This document shows, in pieces, positions 41,632 to 49,825 of a stretch of DNA of 64,000 nucleotides (positions are counted from its first letter, which is position 1; each line of letters starts with the position of its first letter). The notes beneath the pieces were generated by a model. The model made no database searches. It saw only the letters and a list, made by a program, of their open reading frames with translations, and was not told the DNA's origin. The stretch is from Hyphomonas sp. GTDB taxonomy: Bacteria > Pseudomonadota > Alphaproteobacteria > Caulobacterales > Hyphomonadaceae. A program made the position numbers and the translations under genes. The DNA lies in NCBI RefSeq assembly GCF_017792385.1, contig NZ_CP051230.1:1736001-1800000 (forward strand). Reading direction: 5' to 3'.

Positions 41632-42453
41632 GTGAACACAACACCTGCAACCCCGCCAGCGGGCGGACAACCGGCCCTTTCGGGCAATGTGATGTTCTAC
41701 AAGCAGCCGCAACCGCTGTCAGCAGAAGCGCATGCCGGTCTCGGCGTGAAACAGATCGAGCAGCCCTTTGCGTTCCTGCGGGAATCCCACGCTGTGCCGG
41801 TGACCGTGTCGGAATTCGGCCGCGCCGCCAGCTTCTACCCGCTGATCTTCGTTGGCGATGACCGCACCCCGGTCGCCGTCATGGGCATCCGTCAGGGCCA
41901 GAACCTGTATGTCGATGATCGCGGTTTCGTGGCCGACGATCATTATGTCCCGGCCTTTGTGCGCCGCTATCCTTTCGTGTTCGCCGCCGATGAAGGGTCC
42001 GATCGTCTGGTCCTGTGCGTGGACCGGTCTGCGCCGATGGTCACCAACCAGCCGGAAGTGCCCTTCTTCGAGAATGGCCAGCCGAGCAAGTTCACCAATG
42101 ACGCCATCGAATTCTGCAAGGAATTCGAGCGCCAGCGCCAGGCGACGACCGAATTCGGCAAGATCCTGCGCGACATGGACCTGTTCGAGCAGAAGACCGT
42201 CTCCTTCCAGCCGCGCGACATGCAGGGCAATTCCACGGGTGAGCAGCAGAAGATTGCCGACTATTGGGCCGTTTCCGAAGAGAAGTTGAACGCCCTGCCA
42301 GCCGAGAAATTCATGGAATTGCGCGACAATGGCGCGCTTGGCGCGATTTATGCGCACCTGATCTCGCTGATGAACTGGCAGACTGTCATTCAGCGTGCGG
42401 TTCGCGCGCAGAACCCGGCCGGCGCCCAGCCGGCCGCTGCACCGGTCAACTAG
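41632..42453 (+). CDS. SapC family protein
   Basis: 273-residue protein with no signal peptide: VMFYKQPQPLSAEAHAGLGV, SFYPLIFVGDDRTPVAVMGI, YVPAFVRRYPFVFAADEG and a C-terminal helix-rich part. It matches the SapC family (named after a Campylobacter surface-layer-associated protein), often encoded near TonB-dependent receptors in this group. GTG start at 41632 with CGGGAG 8 nt upstream. A terminator follows. Confidence 0.93.
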   Translation: MNTTPATPPAGGQPALSGNVMFYKQPQPLSAEAHAGLGVKQIEQPFAFLRESHAVPVTVSEFGRAASFYPLIFVGDDRTPVAVMGIRQGQNLYVDDRGFVADDHYVPAFVRRYPFVFAADEGSDRLVLCVDRSAPMVTNQPEVPFFENGQPSKFTNDAIEFCKEFERQRQATTEFGKILRDMDLFEQKTVSFQPRDMQGNSTGEQQKIADYWAVSEEKLNALPAEKFMELRDNGALGAIYAHLISLMNWQTVIQRAVRAQNPAGAQPAAAPVN

Positions 42454-42475
42454 TCCCCCGGTTTCGGGTCTGAAC

Positions 42476-42505
42476 AAGGCGGCTCCATCCCGGGGCCGCC
42501 TTTTT
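42476..42505 (+). terminator. Rho-independent terminator of the SapC gene
   Basis: GGCGGC / GCCGCC stem with an 11-nt loop and T5 tail, 23 bp after the stop codon. Confidence 0.85.
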
Positions 42506-42632
42506 CGTGCGCGCTGTTTCCCGGGAGAGGCGAGGCTCACCATGTGATCACGTTTGAGCGAGGCCCTTCTATCTGCCTGCATTCCCGGGCATATGGGCGC
42601 CTTGTACTGCAAGTCTTGTCCGGGATTCCTGA

Positions 42633-44726
42633 ATGTTGAGAGCGTTTTACCTGTTCTGTCTGGCCATCTGGATGGCCGTTCCGCTGGCACAGGCCCAGCC
42701 GGTCGATGGCGGCCGCGCCGTGGTGGAACTGATTTCCGAGCGCGACTCCGCCCGGCCCGGCGAAACCTTCTATGCCGCCCTGAAGATGGATCTGGATGAA
42801 GGCTGGCATGTCTATTGGCGCAATGCGGGCGATGCCGGCCTGCCGCCGCAGGTCCTGGCGCTGGACGATTCCGACGTCACCGACGACGCCATCGGCGCGT
42901 TCGTCTGGCCGATCCCGCACCTGCTGCCGGTCGTTCCGGGCGAGATCATGGATTATGGCTATGATGACCGCGTGATCCTGCCATTCCGGGTCACCCTGCC
43001 GGATGATGCGGTCGGCGCCGTCCGGATCAGCCTTCTGGCCGATTATCTGATCTGCGAGGAAATCTGCATTCCCGAAACCGCCGAGGTCCAGCTGACCGTG
43101 CCCGTGGGCGAGAGCCAGCCCGACACGGTGAATGGCACGCTGATCGGAGAGTGGATGGCCCGTGCCCCGCGCCCGTTCGACGGCGAGGCCCGCATCGATG
43201 CCTCTGCCGACCCGTGGCGGCTCAGCCTGAAGACCGAGGCCGGGTTCGATCCTGCCAGCGATCTGCGCTTCTATCCCTTTGATCACGAGATCAGCCATCC
43301 CGCCGACCAGCCTGCCAGTTTCGGCAGCGCCGGGGCCACGCTCAGCCTGACGCCCGCCGGTGGCGCGCTGGACGGCCCGCTCGACGGCGTGGTCGTGGTC
43401 GAGACCCCGGATGGCACACGCACCGGCTACACCGTCTCGGCCGGGCAGGGGGACGTGTTCGAGAACACAGCTGGCATCGCGGCCCGTCCGGCATCTCCTG
43501 CCGGTGGCGGCGGGAAGAGCCTGATCGCCCTCGCCATTGCGGCCATCATTGGCGGCCTGATCCTGAATCTCATGCCCTGCGTCCTGCCGGTCCTGTCCAT
43601 CAAGGCGATGGGCATGGTGCACGCCGTTGCCTCCGGCCATGAAGGCGACGTGCGCAGCCACGGCCTCTGGTATACGGGCGGCGTGCTGCTCTCCTTTGCC
43701 GCGCTGGCCGCTGCGATCATCGCCATCCGCCAGGCCACCGGCACGGCCAATCTCGGCTTCCAGCTGCAGCACGGGCCCACCGTCGCCGTGCTTGCCCTGG
43801 TCATGTTCGTCATCGGCCTCTGGCTGCTCGGCATGTTCGAACTGGGCACCTCCATCCAGAACACCGGCAGCGGCCTGGCCGCGCGCAGCGGCGCGATGGG
43901 CGCCTTCTTCACCGGCGTGCTGGCGGCGGTGGTCGGCGCGCCCTGTATCGGCCCCTTCCTCGGCGCCGCGCTGGGCGCCGTGCTGGACCGGCCCCCGCTG
44001 GCCGTGATGGTCGTCTTCCTCGCCATGGGTTTCGGCCTGGCGCTGCCCTATCTCGTGCTCAGCTTCGTGCCGGGCCTGTCGCGCCTGCTGCCAAAGCCGG
44101 GCCGCTGGATGGAGACGCTGAAACAATTCTTCGCCTTCCCGATGTTCCTGACCGCCGCAGCGCTGCTGTGGACGCTGGGCGCAGTGGCCGGCCCGGCCGC
44201 CGTCGCCTGGACCGTGGCCGGCGGCACGCTGATCGCCTTCGGCATCTGGCTCGCCCGGCGCGGCGGCGGCGCCATCGGCAAGGCCCTGGCCACGCTCGCC
44301 ATCCTCACCGGCCTCGCCTATCCGGCGCTGACCGCGAACTCCTCCACCGCCACGGGGCAGGGCACCGCCCAATATGCCGAAAAGTACGAAACCGAAGCCT
44401 GGAGCCCCGAACGCGTTGCCGAACTCACCGTAGAGGGCCGCCCCGTCTTTGTGGACTTCACCGCCACCTGGTGCGCCACCTGCCAGCTCAACAAGGCCAC
44501 CACGCTGAAATCGGCTGCCGTGCAACAGGCCTTTGCCGACCATGACGTCGCCTTCCTCGTGGCGGACTTCACCCGCAAGGATCCGGTCATTGCCGAGGAG
44601 CTGAAGCGCCGCCAGCGCGCCGGGGTGCCGATGTATCTCTGGTATGCCGCCGGCGCGACCGAGCCGGAAATCCTGCCCGAAATCCTGTCTCAAAAGCTTG
44701 TGATTGGACTTGTCACGGCAGAATGA
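42633..44726 (+). CDS. Protein-disulfide reductase, DsbD/ScsB family
   Basis: 697-residue membrane protein that carries electrons from the cytosol to periplasmic thiol proteins. Signal peptide (IWMAVPLAQA), N-terminal periplasmic domain with YLICEEICIP (CxxxC), about eight helices with LMPCVLPVLS and GAPCIGPF, the two membrane cysteines, and a C-terminal thioredoxin domain with WCATCQLN. The N-domain is of the ScsB-like type. Followed 40 bp later by a redoxin, a likely periplasmic partner. Confidence 0.95.
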   Translation: MLRAFYLFCLAIWMAVPLAQAQPVDGGRAVVELISERDSARPGETFYAALKMDLDEGWHVYWRNAGDAGLPPQVLALDDSDVTDDAIGAFVWPIPHLLPVVPGEIMDYGYDDRVILPFRVTLPDDAVGAVRISLLADYLICEEICIPETAEVQLTVPVGESQPDTVNGTLIGEWMARAPRPFDGEARIDASADPWRLSLKTEAGFDPASDLRFYPFDHEISHPADQPASFGSAGATLSLTPAGGALDGPLDGVVVVETPDGTRTGYTVSAGQGDVFENTAGIAARPASPAGGGGKSLIALAIAAIIGGLILNLMPCVLPVLSIKAMGMVHAVASGHEGDVRSHGLWYTGGVLLSFAALAAAIIAIRQATGTANLGFQLQHGPTVAVLALVMFVIGLWLLGMFELGTSIQNTGSGLAARSGAMGAFFTGVLAAVVGAPCIGPFLGAALGAVLDRPPLAVMVVFLAMGFGLALPYLVLSFVPGLSRLLPKPGRWMETLKQFFAFPMFLTAAALLWTLGAVAGPAAVAWTVAGGTLIAFGIWLARRGGGAIGKALATLAILTGLAYPALTANSSTATGQGTAQYAEKYETEAWSPERVAELTVEGRPVFVDFTATWCATCQLNKATTLKSAAVQQAFADHDVAFLVADFTRKDPVIAEELKRRQRAGVPMYLWYAAGATEPEILPEILSQKLVIGLVTAE

Positions 44727-44766
44727 GCATGATCCCGCCGACCCACCCGAACGGAGGACTTCCATC

Positions 44767-45408
44767 ATGATGAGCCGACGCAATTTTTCTCTCGCCGCCG
44801 GCATGGCCGCTGCCGTGGCCCTGACCGCAGGCGCCCTGATCGCCTCGACCGCCCAGGCCGCGCCGAACGATACCGACACGCGCGCGCCGGACTTCACCGG
44901 CGTGACCGCCACGGGCGACACCGTGTCCCTGTCAGATTTTGCCGGCCAGACGGTCGTGCTGGAATGGACCAATGATGGCTGTCCGTTCGTGCAGAAACAT
45001 TATGCCGTGCCCCCCGCCAAGATGCAGGGCCTGCAGACCGATGCGTCCGAAAGCGACGTGGTCTGGCTGTCCATCGTCTCGTCTGCCCCCGGCAAGCAGG
45101 GCCACCGCACCGGCGCGGAACTGCTCGACATGAATGAAGGGCGCGGCGCCACCCCCGCCCATGTCATTATCGATGAAAGCGGCGACATTGGCCGCCTCTA
45201 CAAGGCCAAGACCACGCCGCACATGTTCGTCATCACCGCCGAAGGCGAGATCGCCTATCAGGGCGCGATCGACGATACCCCCTCGGCTCGCGTCTCCGAC
45301 ATCGAAACCTCGACCAATTACGTCTCCGCCGCGCTCGACAGCGTCGCCGCCGGCGAACCCGTCGAAGTCGCCAGCTCCAAACCCTATGGCTGCTCGGTGA
45401 AGTACTGA
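44767..45408 (+). CDS. Redoxin / thioredoxin-like family periplasmic protein
   Basis: 213-residue exported protein. Signal peptide (LAAGMAAAVALTAGALIAST), then APDFTGVTATGDTVSLSDF and EWTNDGCPFVQKHY, a peroxiredoxin/AhpC-TSA-like site with one active Cys, and GDIGRLYKAKTTPHMFVIT with the cis-Pro loop. A Cys occurs near the C-terminus (PYGCSVKY). It is probably a thiol peroxidase or reductase served by the DsbD-type protein next door. GGAGG lies 7 nt before the ATG. Confidence 0.9.
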   Translation: MMSRRNFSLAAGMAAAVALTAGALIASTAQAAPNDTDTRAPDFTGVTATGDTVSLSDFAGQTVVLEWTNDGCPFVQKHYAVPPAKMQGLQTDASESDVVWLSIVSSAPGKQGHRTGAELLDMNEGRGATPAHVIIDESGDIGRLYKAKTTPHMFVITAEGEIAYQGAIDDTPSARVSDIETSTNYVSAALDSVAAGEPVEVASSKPYGCSVKY

Positions 45409-45409
45409 C

Positions 45410-45440
45410 GAGGGACACAGCAAACGCACTGCGTTTGCCC
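45410..45440 (+). repeat. Direct repeat copy 1, with internal palindrome
   Basis: A 30-bp unit starting GAGGGACACAG and holding the hairpin GCAAACGC-ACT-GCGTTTGC (45420-45438), just after the redoxin stop. It recurs at 45473-45502 with one mismatch. Confidence 0.8.
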
Positions 45441-45472
45441 CGAGGCAGACCCAAGCGTAAGCGCAGGGCAAA

Positions 45473-45502
45473 GAGGGACACAGCAAACGAACTGCGTTTG
45501 CC
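45473..45502 (+). repeat. Direct repeat copy 2
   Basis: Same 30-bp unit as at 45410, 29 of 30 bases equal, 63 bp downstream. Confidence 0.8.
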
Positions 45503-45522
45503 TTCCCCCTCTTTTCCGCTCA

Positions 45523-45540
45523 CCCCGGCGAACGCCGGGG
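45523..45540. repeat. 18-bp palindrome copy 1
   Basis: CCCCGGCG-AA-CGCCGGGG, an identical copy of the element at 45698-45715. Confidence 0.8.
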
Positions 45541-45571
45541 AGACGGAAGCTTGATGGCCCAATTCCTGTAA

Positions 45572-45602
45572 TCCCGGAAAATCCGACAGGATTTATCCGG
45601 GA
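45572..45602. repeat. REP-like hairpin 1
   Basis: 31-nt element: outer stem TCCCGGA / TCCGGGA, inner stem AAATCC / GGATTT, GACA loop, one-base bulge. Confidence 0.75.
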
Positions 45603-45632
45603 CCCGGAAGCGTATTGGCCCCCTCCACTGGG

Positions 45633-45663
45633 TCCCGGACATTTGCTGGCGCAAATTCCGGGA
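45633..45663. repeat. REP-like hairpin 2
   Basis: 31-nt element with the same outer stem TCCCGGA / TCCGGGA, inner stem ATTTGC / GCAAAT, TGGC loop and one-base bulge. It shares its outer stem and length with hairpin 1. Confidence 0.75.
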
Positions 45664-45697
45664 TGACAAATCGAAACTACTCCCCCCAACCCCGCAT

Positions 45698-45715
45698 CCC
45701 CGGCGAACGCCGGGG
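45698..45715. repeat. 18-bp palindrome copy 2
   Basis: CCCCGGCG-AA-CGCCGGGG, identical to 45523-45540. The whole 45409-45854 gap (446 bp) holds these repeats and no supportable gene. Confidence 0.8.
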
Positions 45716-45854
45716 CCCCCTCGGCTGGCTCTGCATCGCCCCCGCAGGAGACCCCGGCCTGCACCGGGGAGGCGGACCTTGAATTTGTCATCCCCAACCC
45801 CAAGCCGAAAACGCCGCTTGAACTCGGCGGCAATGCGCCCTAGACGCGCTCGCC

Positions 45855-46346
45855 ATGCTTCAGATTGTGCCCGAAACGCCAGACCTCCATGCCGATGCGA
45901 TCGAAGACCTCTTCGCGCGCACCTTCGGCTCGGGCCATTTCGCCAAGACGGCCGAGCGGCTGCGGGAATATTCCCGCTCCCTGCCGGAGATCAACCGCGT
46001 CGCCGTGCTGGACGGCAAGGTGATCGCCGTCTGCCGCGTCTGGCCCCTGAAAGTCGGCCCCGCGAAGGATCGCGCCCTGTTCTATGGCCCCGTCGCCGTC
46101 GGCCCCTCCCATCGGGGCAGCCGGCTGGGCCTGACCGTCACGGGCGAGGCGCTGGAGGCCGGCAAGGCCGCCGGCTGGCCCGCCGCCGTGCTGATCGGCG
46201 CGCCCAGCTATTTCGGCGAGATCGGCTTCACCGTCACGCCGAAGAACCAGCTTCTCTTCCCCGGCCCGCAGGACCAGGCCCGTGTCATGGTGAAAGACCT
46301 CGCCGGAGACGCCAGCCGGCTGTCCGGCCTCGTCACGGCCGGCTGA
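45855..46346 (+). CDS. GNAT family N-acetyltransferase
   Basis: 163-residue acetyltransferase-fold protein. The acetyl-CoA site is seen as YGPVAVGPSHRGSRLGLTVT, near the family's Q/R-x-x-G-x-G/A pattern, followed by SYFGEIGFTV. It resembles YhbS-like GNAT proteins. Substrate unknown. No obvious ribosome-binding site before the ATG at 45855. Confidence 0.88.
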   Translation: MLQIVPETPDLHADAIEDLFARTFGSGHFAKTAERLREYSRSLPEINRVAVLDGKVIAVCRVWPLKVGPAKDRALFYGPVAVGPSHRGSRLGLTVTGEALEAGKAAGWPAAVLIGAPSYFGEIGFTVTPKNQLLFPGPQDQARVMVKDLAGDASRLSGLVTAG

Positions 46347-46352
46347 ACCGGC

Positions 46353-46748
46353 TCAGGCCGACAGCGCCATCCAGACACAGGCGCCCGCGATGCCCAGCTG
46401 CACCAGCGCGCTGAGCAGCGTGCCGAGGCTGCGCCCCGGGCTGCCCCCGGCCGACCCGCTCAGGCCCACCGCATGCAGCACCCGCCCCACAAGGAAGGCC
46501 GCCCCCAGGCCGTGCACCCACAGGACCGGCGCGCCCATCACGCCCAGCGCGATCAGCCCCGCCAGCACGACCGGCACATCCTCCACGGCGTTGCCCTGCA
46601 CGCGGATCGCCCGCTGCAGCGCCGCATTCCCGCCATCGCCAAAGGCGATCTTCTCCCGCACCCGAACCCGGCCGACATTGGCCTTCAGGCACAGCATCCA
46701 AAGGGCAAACAGGCCCACATACAGCGTAGCCGCCGCGATTGATGTCAT
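46353..46748 (-). CDS. MAPEG family membrane protein
   Basis: 131-residue four-helix membrane protein. The first helix (TLYVGLFALWMLCLKANVG) leads to RVREKIAFGDGGNAALQRAI and RVQGNAVEDVPVVLAGL, the Arg/Asn/Glu motif of MAPEG (eicosanoid and glutathione metabolism) proteins. Probably glutathione-dependent, substrate unknown. GGGAGGG is about 7 nt before the ATG. Converges on the GNAT gene. Confidence 0.92.
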   Translation of the reverse strand: MTSIAAATLYVGLFALWMLCLKANVGRVRVREKIAFGDGGNAALQRAIRVQGNAVEDVPVVLAGLIALGVMGAPVLWVHGLGAAFLVGRVLHAVGLSGSAGGSPGRSLGTLLSALVQLGIAGACVWMALSA

Positions 46749-46911
46749 TTTGGAACCCTCCCATTCTGTTGCGGAACAGGTTAGCCCCTTTCACGAGGAT
46801 TTCAGCAGGAATATCGTCCCCCGGCGGGGCGGGCCGCTTCTCTGACGCCGGGGCAGGGGGGCTAGCGTCCGGCCAGACAAGATTCACAAGATCACGGGAG
46901 GGCCATTGGCC

Positions 46912-47583
46912 ATGGAATTCGATGAGGTCATCAAGACACGGCGCAGCATTCGCGGATATCTCGACAAGCCGGTGCCGAAGGAGCTGATCCGCGAAATCCT
47001 CGAAATCGCCATGCGCGCCCCCACCTCGATGAATTCCCAGCCCTGGAATTTCTATGTCGTCGCCGGCGAAGTGCTGGACCGGATCCGCAAGGGCAATGTG
47101 GAGCGCAATGTCGCCGGCGTGCCCGACAGCCGCGAGTTTCGCATGGGCCCGCCCTATCAGGGCGTCCACCGGGACCGTCAGGTGGAGATCGCCGTCCAGC
47201 TGTTCCAGGCCATGGGCATTGAGCGCGGCGACAAGGAAAAGCGGATGGACTGGGTGCTGCGCGGCTTCCGCCAGTTCGATGCGCCGGTCTCCATCGTCAT
47301 CACCTATGACAAGGCGCTGGCGGGCGGAGACATCCCGCCCTTCGATTGCGGCGGTGTCGTCAATTGCATCGTCAACACGGCCTGGTCGCGCGGGCTCGGC
47401 TGTGTGATCAATTCTCAGGGCATCATGCAGAGCCCCGTCGTGCGCGAAGAGGCCGGCATCCCGGACGATCAGGTCATCCAGACCTGTGTCGCCATGGGCT
47501 GGCCCGACGACACCTTCCCGGCCAATGCCGTCGTCTCAAAAAGAAAATCCGTAGACGAAGCAGCGGTATTTCGGGGGTTTTAG
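46912..47583 (+). CDS. Nitroreductase family protein
   Basis: 223-residue FMN-dependent reductase: KTRRSIRGYLDKPVPKELI, APTSMNSQPWNFYVV (FMN site), VVNCIVNTAWSRGLG and VAMGWPDDTFPANAV. It reduces nitro-compounds or quinones with NAD(P)H. ATG at 46912 with GGGAGGG 9 nt upstream. The last 15 codons shift to AT-rich usage (AAA AGA AAA, GTA, TTT), unlike the rest of the gene, at the edge of the AT-rich island. The stop overlaps the convergent HEPN-like gene by 4 bp. Confidence 0.94.
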   Translation: MEFDEVIKTRRSIRGYLDKPVPKELIREILEIAMRAPTSMNSQPWNFYVVAGEVLDRIRKGNVERNVAGVPDSREFRMGPPYQGVHRDRQVEIAVQLFQAMGIERGDKEKRMDWVLRGFRQFDAPVSIVITYDKALAGGDIPPFDCGGVVNCIVNTAWSRGLGCVINSQGIMQSPVVREEAGIPDDQVIQTCVAMGWPDDTFPANAVVSKRKSVDEAAVFRGF

Positions 47584-48872
47584 TGGCCAATAGGGGAGTT
47601 TCGGATTGGTACGTCTACTTCGTTGTCCCCTATCCAACCGCTGTACTTTCTTCGATCCGTCATAACAGATCGATAATTGATTAAATAGATCATCATGAGT
47701 TCACAGAGCCACTGAGCCAGCTCCCACGCCTCGAGCACTTCCCGTCCAGTCCTATCGAATCCGCTTTTGTAGTGAATAGTGTTGTTTCGGAATTTCGATA
47801 GCATGGTGCAGGCATCCTTGTTTGCGTCGGATGCTGCGCGCTTTTCGAAATCATTTAAGTGTTCCATTGGGTTGCCATCCAACCCTATCAGCGCGATTGC
47901 CGCTCTGAGCAAATCAGAAAATGGAATTTTCGATCTTAGTAATTGTTCTGACCACCCACCTTGTGTTCGTAATAGGTGAGGAACAATGGCTTCTAGACCT
48001 GCAAATGAGGCAACAAGGGCTACCTCTAGACTATGCTCTCTACTGACATTTGACGCGCGGTAGAATTCGACAGTTCGTTTTAGAACCTGTCGGTCGGCGA
48101 GATTCTCTAATCCATGATAAAGGTTAAAGATGGTGGGTAGTTCTCGAACAATCTTTCCTGAACACCATCCGTTGGGAATTGCGAAGTGATCGCTCGAAAA
48201 GAAGCCCAAATGCGCGAACGTCAAATTTTCATTGTGGTCATAGCCACAAATGTTGCCAAATCCAGAGTATCCGCCGCGAACTAATGTGAGGACATTGCTC
48301 AATTGAGTTAGAAACAACAGTGCTTCTTCGCTGGAAATGTTGTCTCCCTCAATAGTAACAAAGTTTGTCACAAGTCTTTGATAGCGGTGAGATTTATCAG
48401 TAGACCGATTTTTACTCATCGATTGAACTTCTGGATTGTCATGTAAGCGGAGTGATTTTGAGCCGCGTTCAATAAGTATTTCCCCTCCAGCGTGACTCAA
48501 GTCAGGACCATTCAGTAGAGCTGCTTCAACTTTCGTGGCCGAGTTTCCAAAATTTAGTTGCATGGGCTGTCGAGTTGGAAAAAATGTAAATTTTTCCATG
48601 TTTACTTCGATTGGGATTAGTTCGACGGGTTTTGGAAAACATGGCGAACTGCAACGGGCATTTTGTTGAGAAGCTTCGATAAACCCTTGGAGACCGTTGG
48701 GGTTATCTGCTTCTAAGTAGACCTGCCCGTGGGAGTCGTATCGACCGATCAAGCTTACTTTTTCTAGTGTTTTTGTTCCGATCGCTATAGAGGCAGAGGG
48801 AAGTGTGAAAGAAGCACCAGGAATTTCGGCACCTTGAAAGTCTTTTGAGCTAAGCAGTTCAGTTCTCGTCAT
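47580..48872 (-). CDS. Probable HEPN-domain protein, ApeA-like layout (candidate phage-defence gene)
   Basis: 430-residue protein, the only gene of an AT-richer island in otherwise GC-rich DNA. Residues 1-200 look beta-rich (for example TLEKVSLIGRYDSHGQVYLE), with a Cys pair (RCSSPC). Residues 260-400 look helical: EHSLEVALVASFAGLEAIVP, then FRNNTIHYKSGFDR carrying R362-x4-H367. That is the R-x4-6-H catalytic signature of HEPN ribonucleases. A beta-rich N-terminus plus C-terminal HEPN matches the ApeA-type proteins reported as anti-phage genes. No signal peptide or membrane helix. Codon use and base composition suggest recent transfer. Family call is by eye; the defence role is inference. Confidence 0.72.
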   Translation of the reverse strand: MTRTELLSSKDFQGAEIPGASFTLPSASIAIGTKTLEKVSLIGRYDSHGQVYLEADNPNGLQGFIEASQQNARCSSPCFPKPVELIPIEVNMEKFTFFPTRQPMQLNFGNSATKVEAALLNGPDLSHAGGEILIERGSKSLRLHDNPEVQSMSKNRSTDKSHRYQRLVTNFVTIEGDNISSEEALLFLTQLSNVLTLVRGGYSGFGNICGYDHNENLTFAHLGFFSSDHFAIPNGWCSGKIVRELPTIFNLYHGLENLADRQVLKRTVEFYRASNVSREHSLEVALVASFAGLEAIVPHLLRTQGGWSEQLLRSKIPFSDLLRAAIALIGLDGNPMEHLNDFEKRAASDANKDACTMLSKFRNNTIHYKSGFDRTGREVLEAWELAQWLCELMMIYLINYRSVMTDRRKYSGWIGDNEVDVPIRNSPIGH

Positions 48873-49055
48873 AGAATTCCTCTAGCGCGGCAACCTTAAG
48901 GAGCTTTCATATCTCCAAAAGGTGTGCGCCGATTCTCTTATGTTTCAATGCACTGAGCTTATGTTGAGAGCTCGCGCTCCTCTCTTGGAGAGTGTTGCCT
49001 AGACAATTTTTACTCCCCAATCCGTCTGATAGCTCCTGCCCGTAAACTCTCCCGC
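48873..49055. other. AT-rich intergenic flank of the HEPN-like island
   Basis: 183 bp, AT-richer like the gene it precedes, probably holding its promoter. It contains CTCTC-TTG-GAGAG. Composition returns to GC-rich near 49040. No gene or clear flanking direct repeat seen. Confidence 0.5.
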
Positions 49056-49703
49056 ATGATTGGACTGGATGCATTCATCGAACAGGGATTGGCGGCGGCG
49101 GGGCGGGCCTTGCTGGGGGTGCGGGCGGAGGCCGGGCTGCATCTGGCGCCGAAACACGTCACCAAACGCCTGCGCGCCCGTGTGCGCAGCCGCCTGAAAG
49201 CCATCGAGACCATTGTCCGGCGACTGATCACCCTGATGGCCGCCGCGCTGGAAACGGTGCCCGCAGGCAGGGCAGGGGCAACCGGCCGGGCCGCAGCCCC
49301 CACCGCACAGCCGGACGGCGCCGAAGACGTGACGCAGAGCTTCGCCGCCCTGCAGGGCCCGGCCTATCATCTGCGCCTCACGGCGCGCCCGGTGCGCGGT
49401 CTGGCCGACTGGCACCAGATGCTTGCCGGGTCAGGCAGCGCCTCGGCGCTCGCCACCGGGCCGGTGTCGGCCGCGCCGCTGCTGGCGCAGATCGTGGCGC
49501 TGCACCGCGTGCTGAAGGATCCCGAGCCTGCGGCCAGACGGCTGGCGCGGCATCTGGCCGGGCTGAAGGCCAGCCGCCAGCCGCGCCCGATCTGCCCGCC
49601 CAGCGCCGGGGATTTCCGCCTCGGCGCGGAACTGGGCACCGTCTCCACCGCCCTGCCGGGCCTCATCACCCGCGCCCTGGCCGACTGGCCGGACACGTCC
49701 TGA
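49056..49703 (+). CDS. Hypothetical protein
   Basis: 215-residue basic, Ala/Arg-rich protein: MIGLDAFIEQGLAAAGRALL, RLRARVRSRLKAIETIVRRL, PAYHLRLTARPVRGLADWH and PRPICPPSAGDFRLGAEL. No family recognised; possible N-terminal helix hairpin and no clear transmembrane span. The codon third-position GC bias supports a real gene on this strand, but there is no good ribosome-binding site and the start could differ. Confidence 0.6.
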   Translation: MIGLDAFIEQGLAAAGRALLGVRAEAGLHLAPKHVTKRLRARVRSRLKAIETIVRRLITLMAAALETVPAGRAGATGRAAAPTAQPDGAEDVTQSFAALQGPAYHLRLTARPVRGLADWHQMLAGSGSASALATGPVSAAPLLAQIVALHRVLKDPEPAARRLARHLAGLKASRQPRPICPPSAGDFRLGAELGTVSTALPGLITRALADWPDTS

Positions 49704-49779
49704 GCCGTCCCTGAATTGTATCTGACTGCCGGGGCGCTATCCGCGTCTCCGGCCGCTGGCGCTGGCGGCGGGCTCCGCT

Positions 49780-49804
49780 CTCCTTCGACTTCGCTCAGGA
49801 TGAA
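49780..49804. repeat. REP-like short intergenic element
   Basis: CTCCTTCGACTTCGCTCAGG, of the CCTTCGAC...GCTCAGG type that is repeated in many alphaproteobacterial genomes. Only one copy is noticed here, so the call rests on recall. Confidence 0.4.
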
Positions 49805-49825
49805 GCGGCCAGGAAATCAGAGACC

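Noticed and set aside
45410..45502. Direct repeats considered as a CRISPR remnant
   Set aside because: Only two copies, each palindromic, no regular spacer series and no cas genes.
47580..49055. Island treated as an insertion sequence or prophage fragment
   Set aside because: No transposase, integrase or clear terminal/direct repeats seen at its edges.
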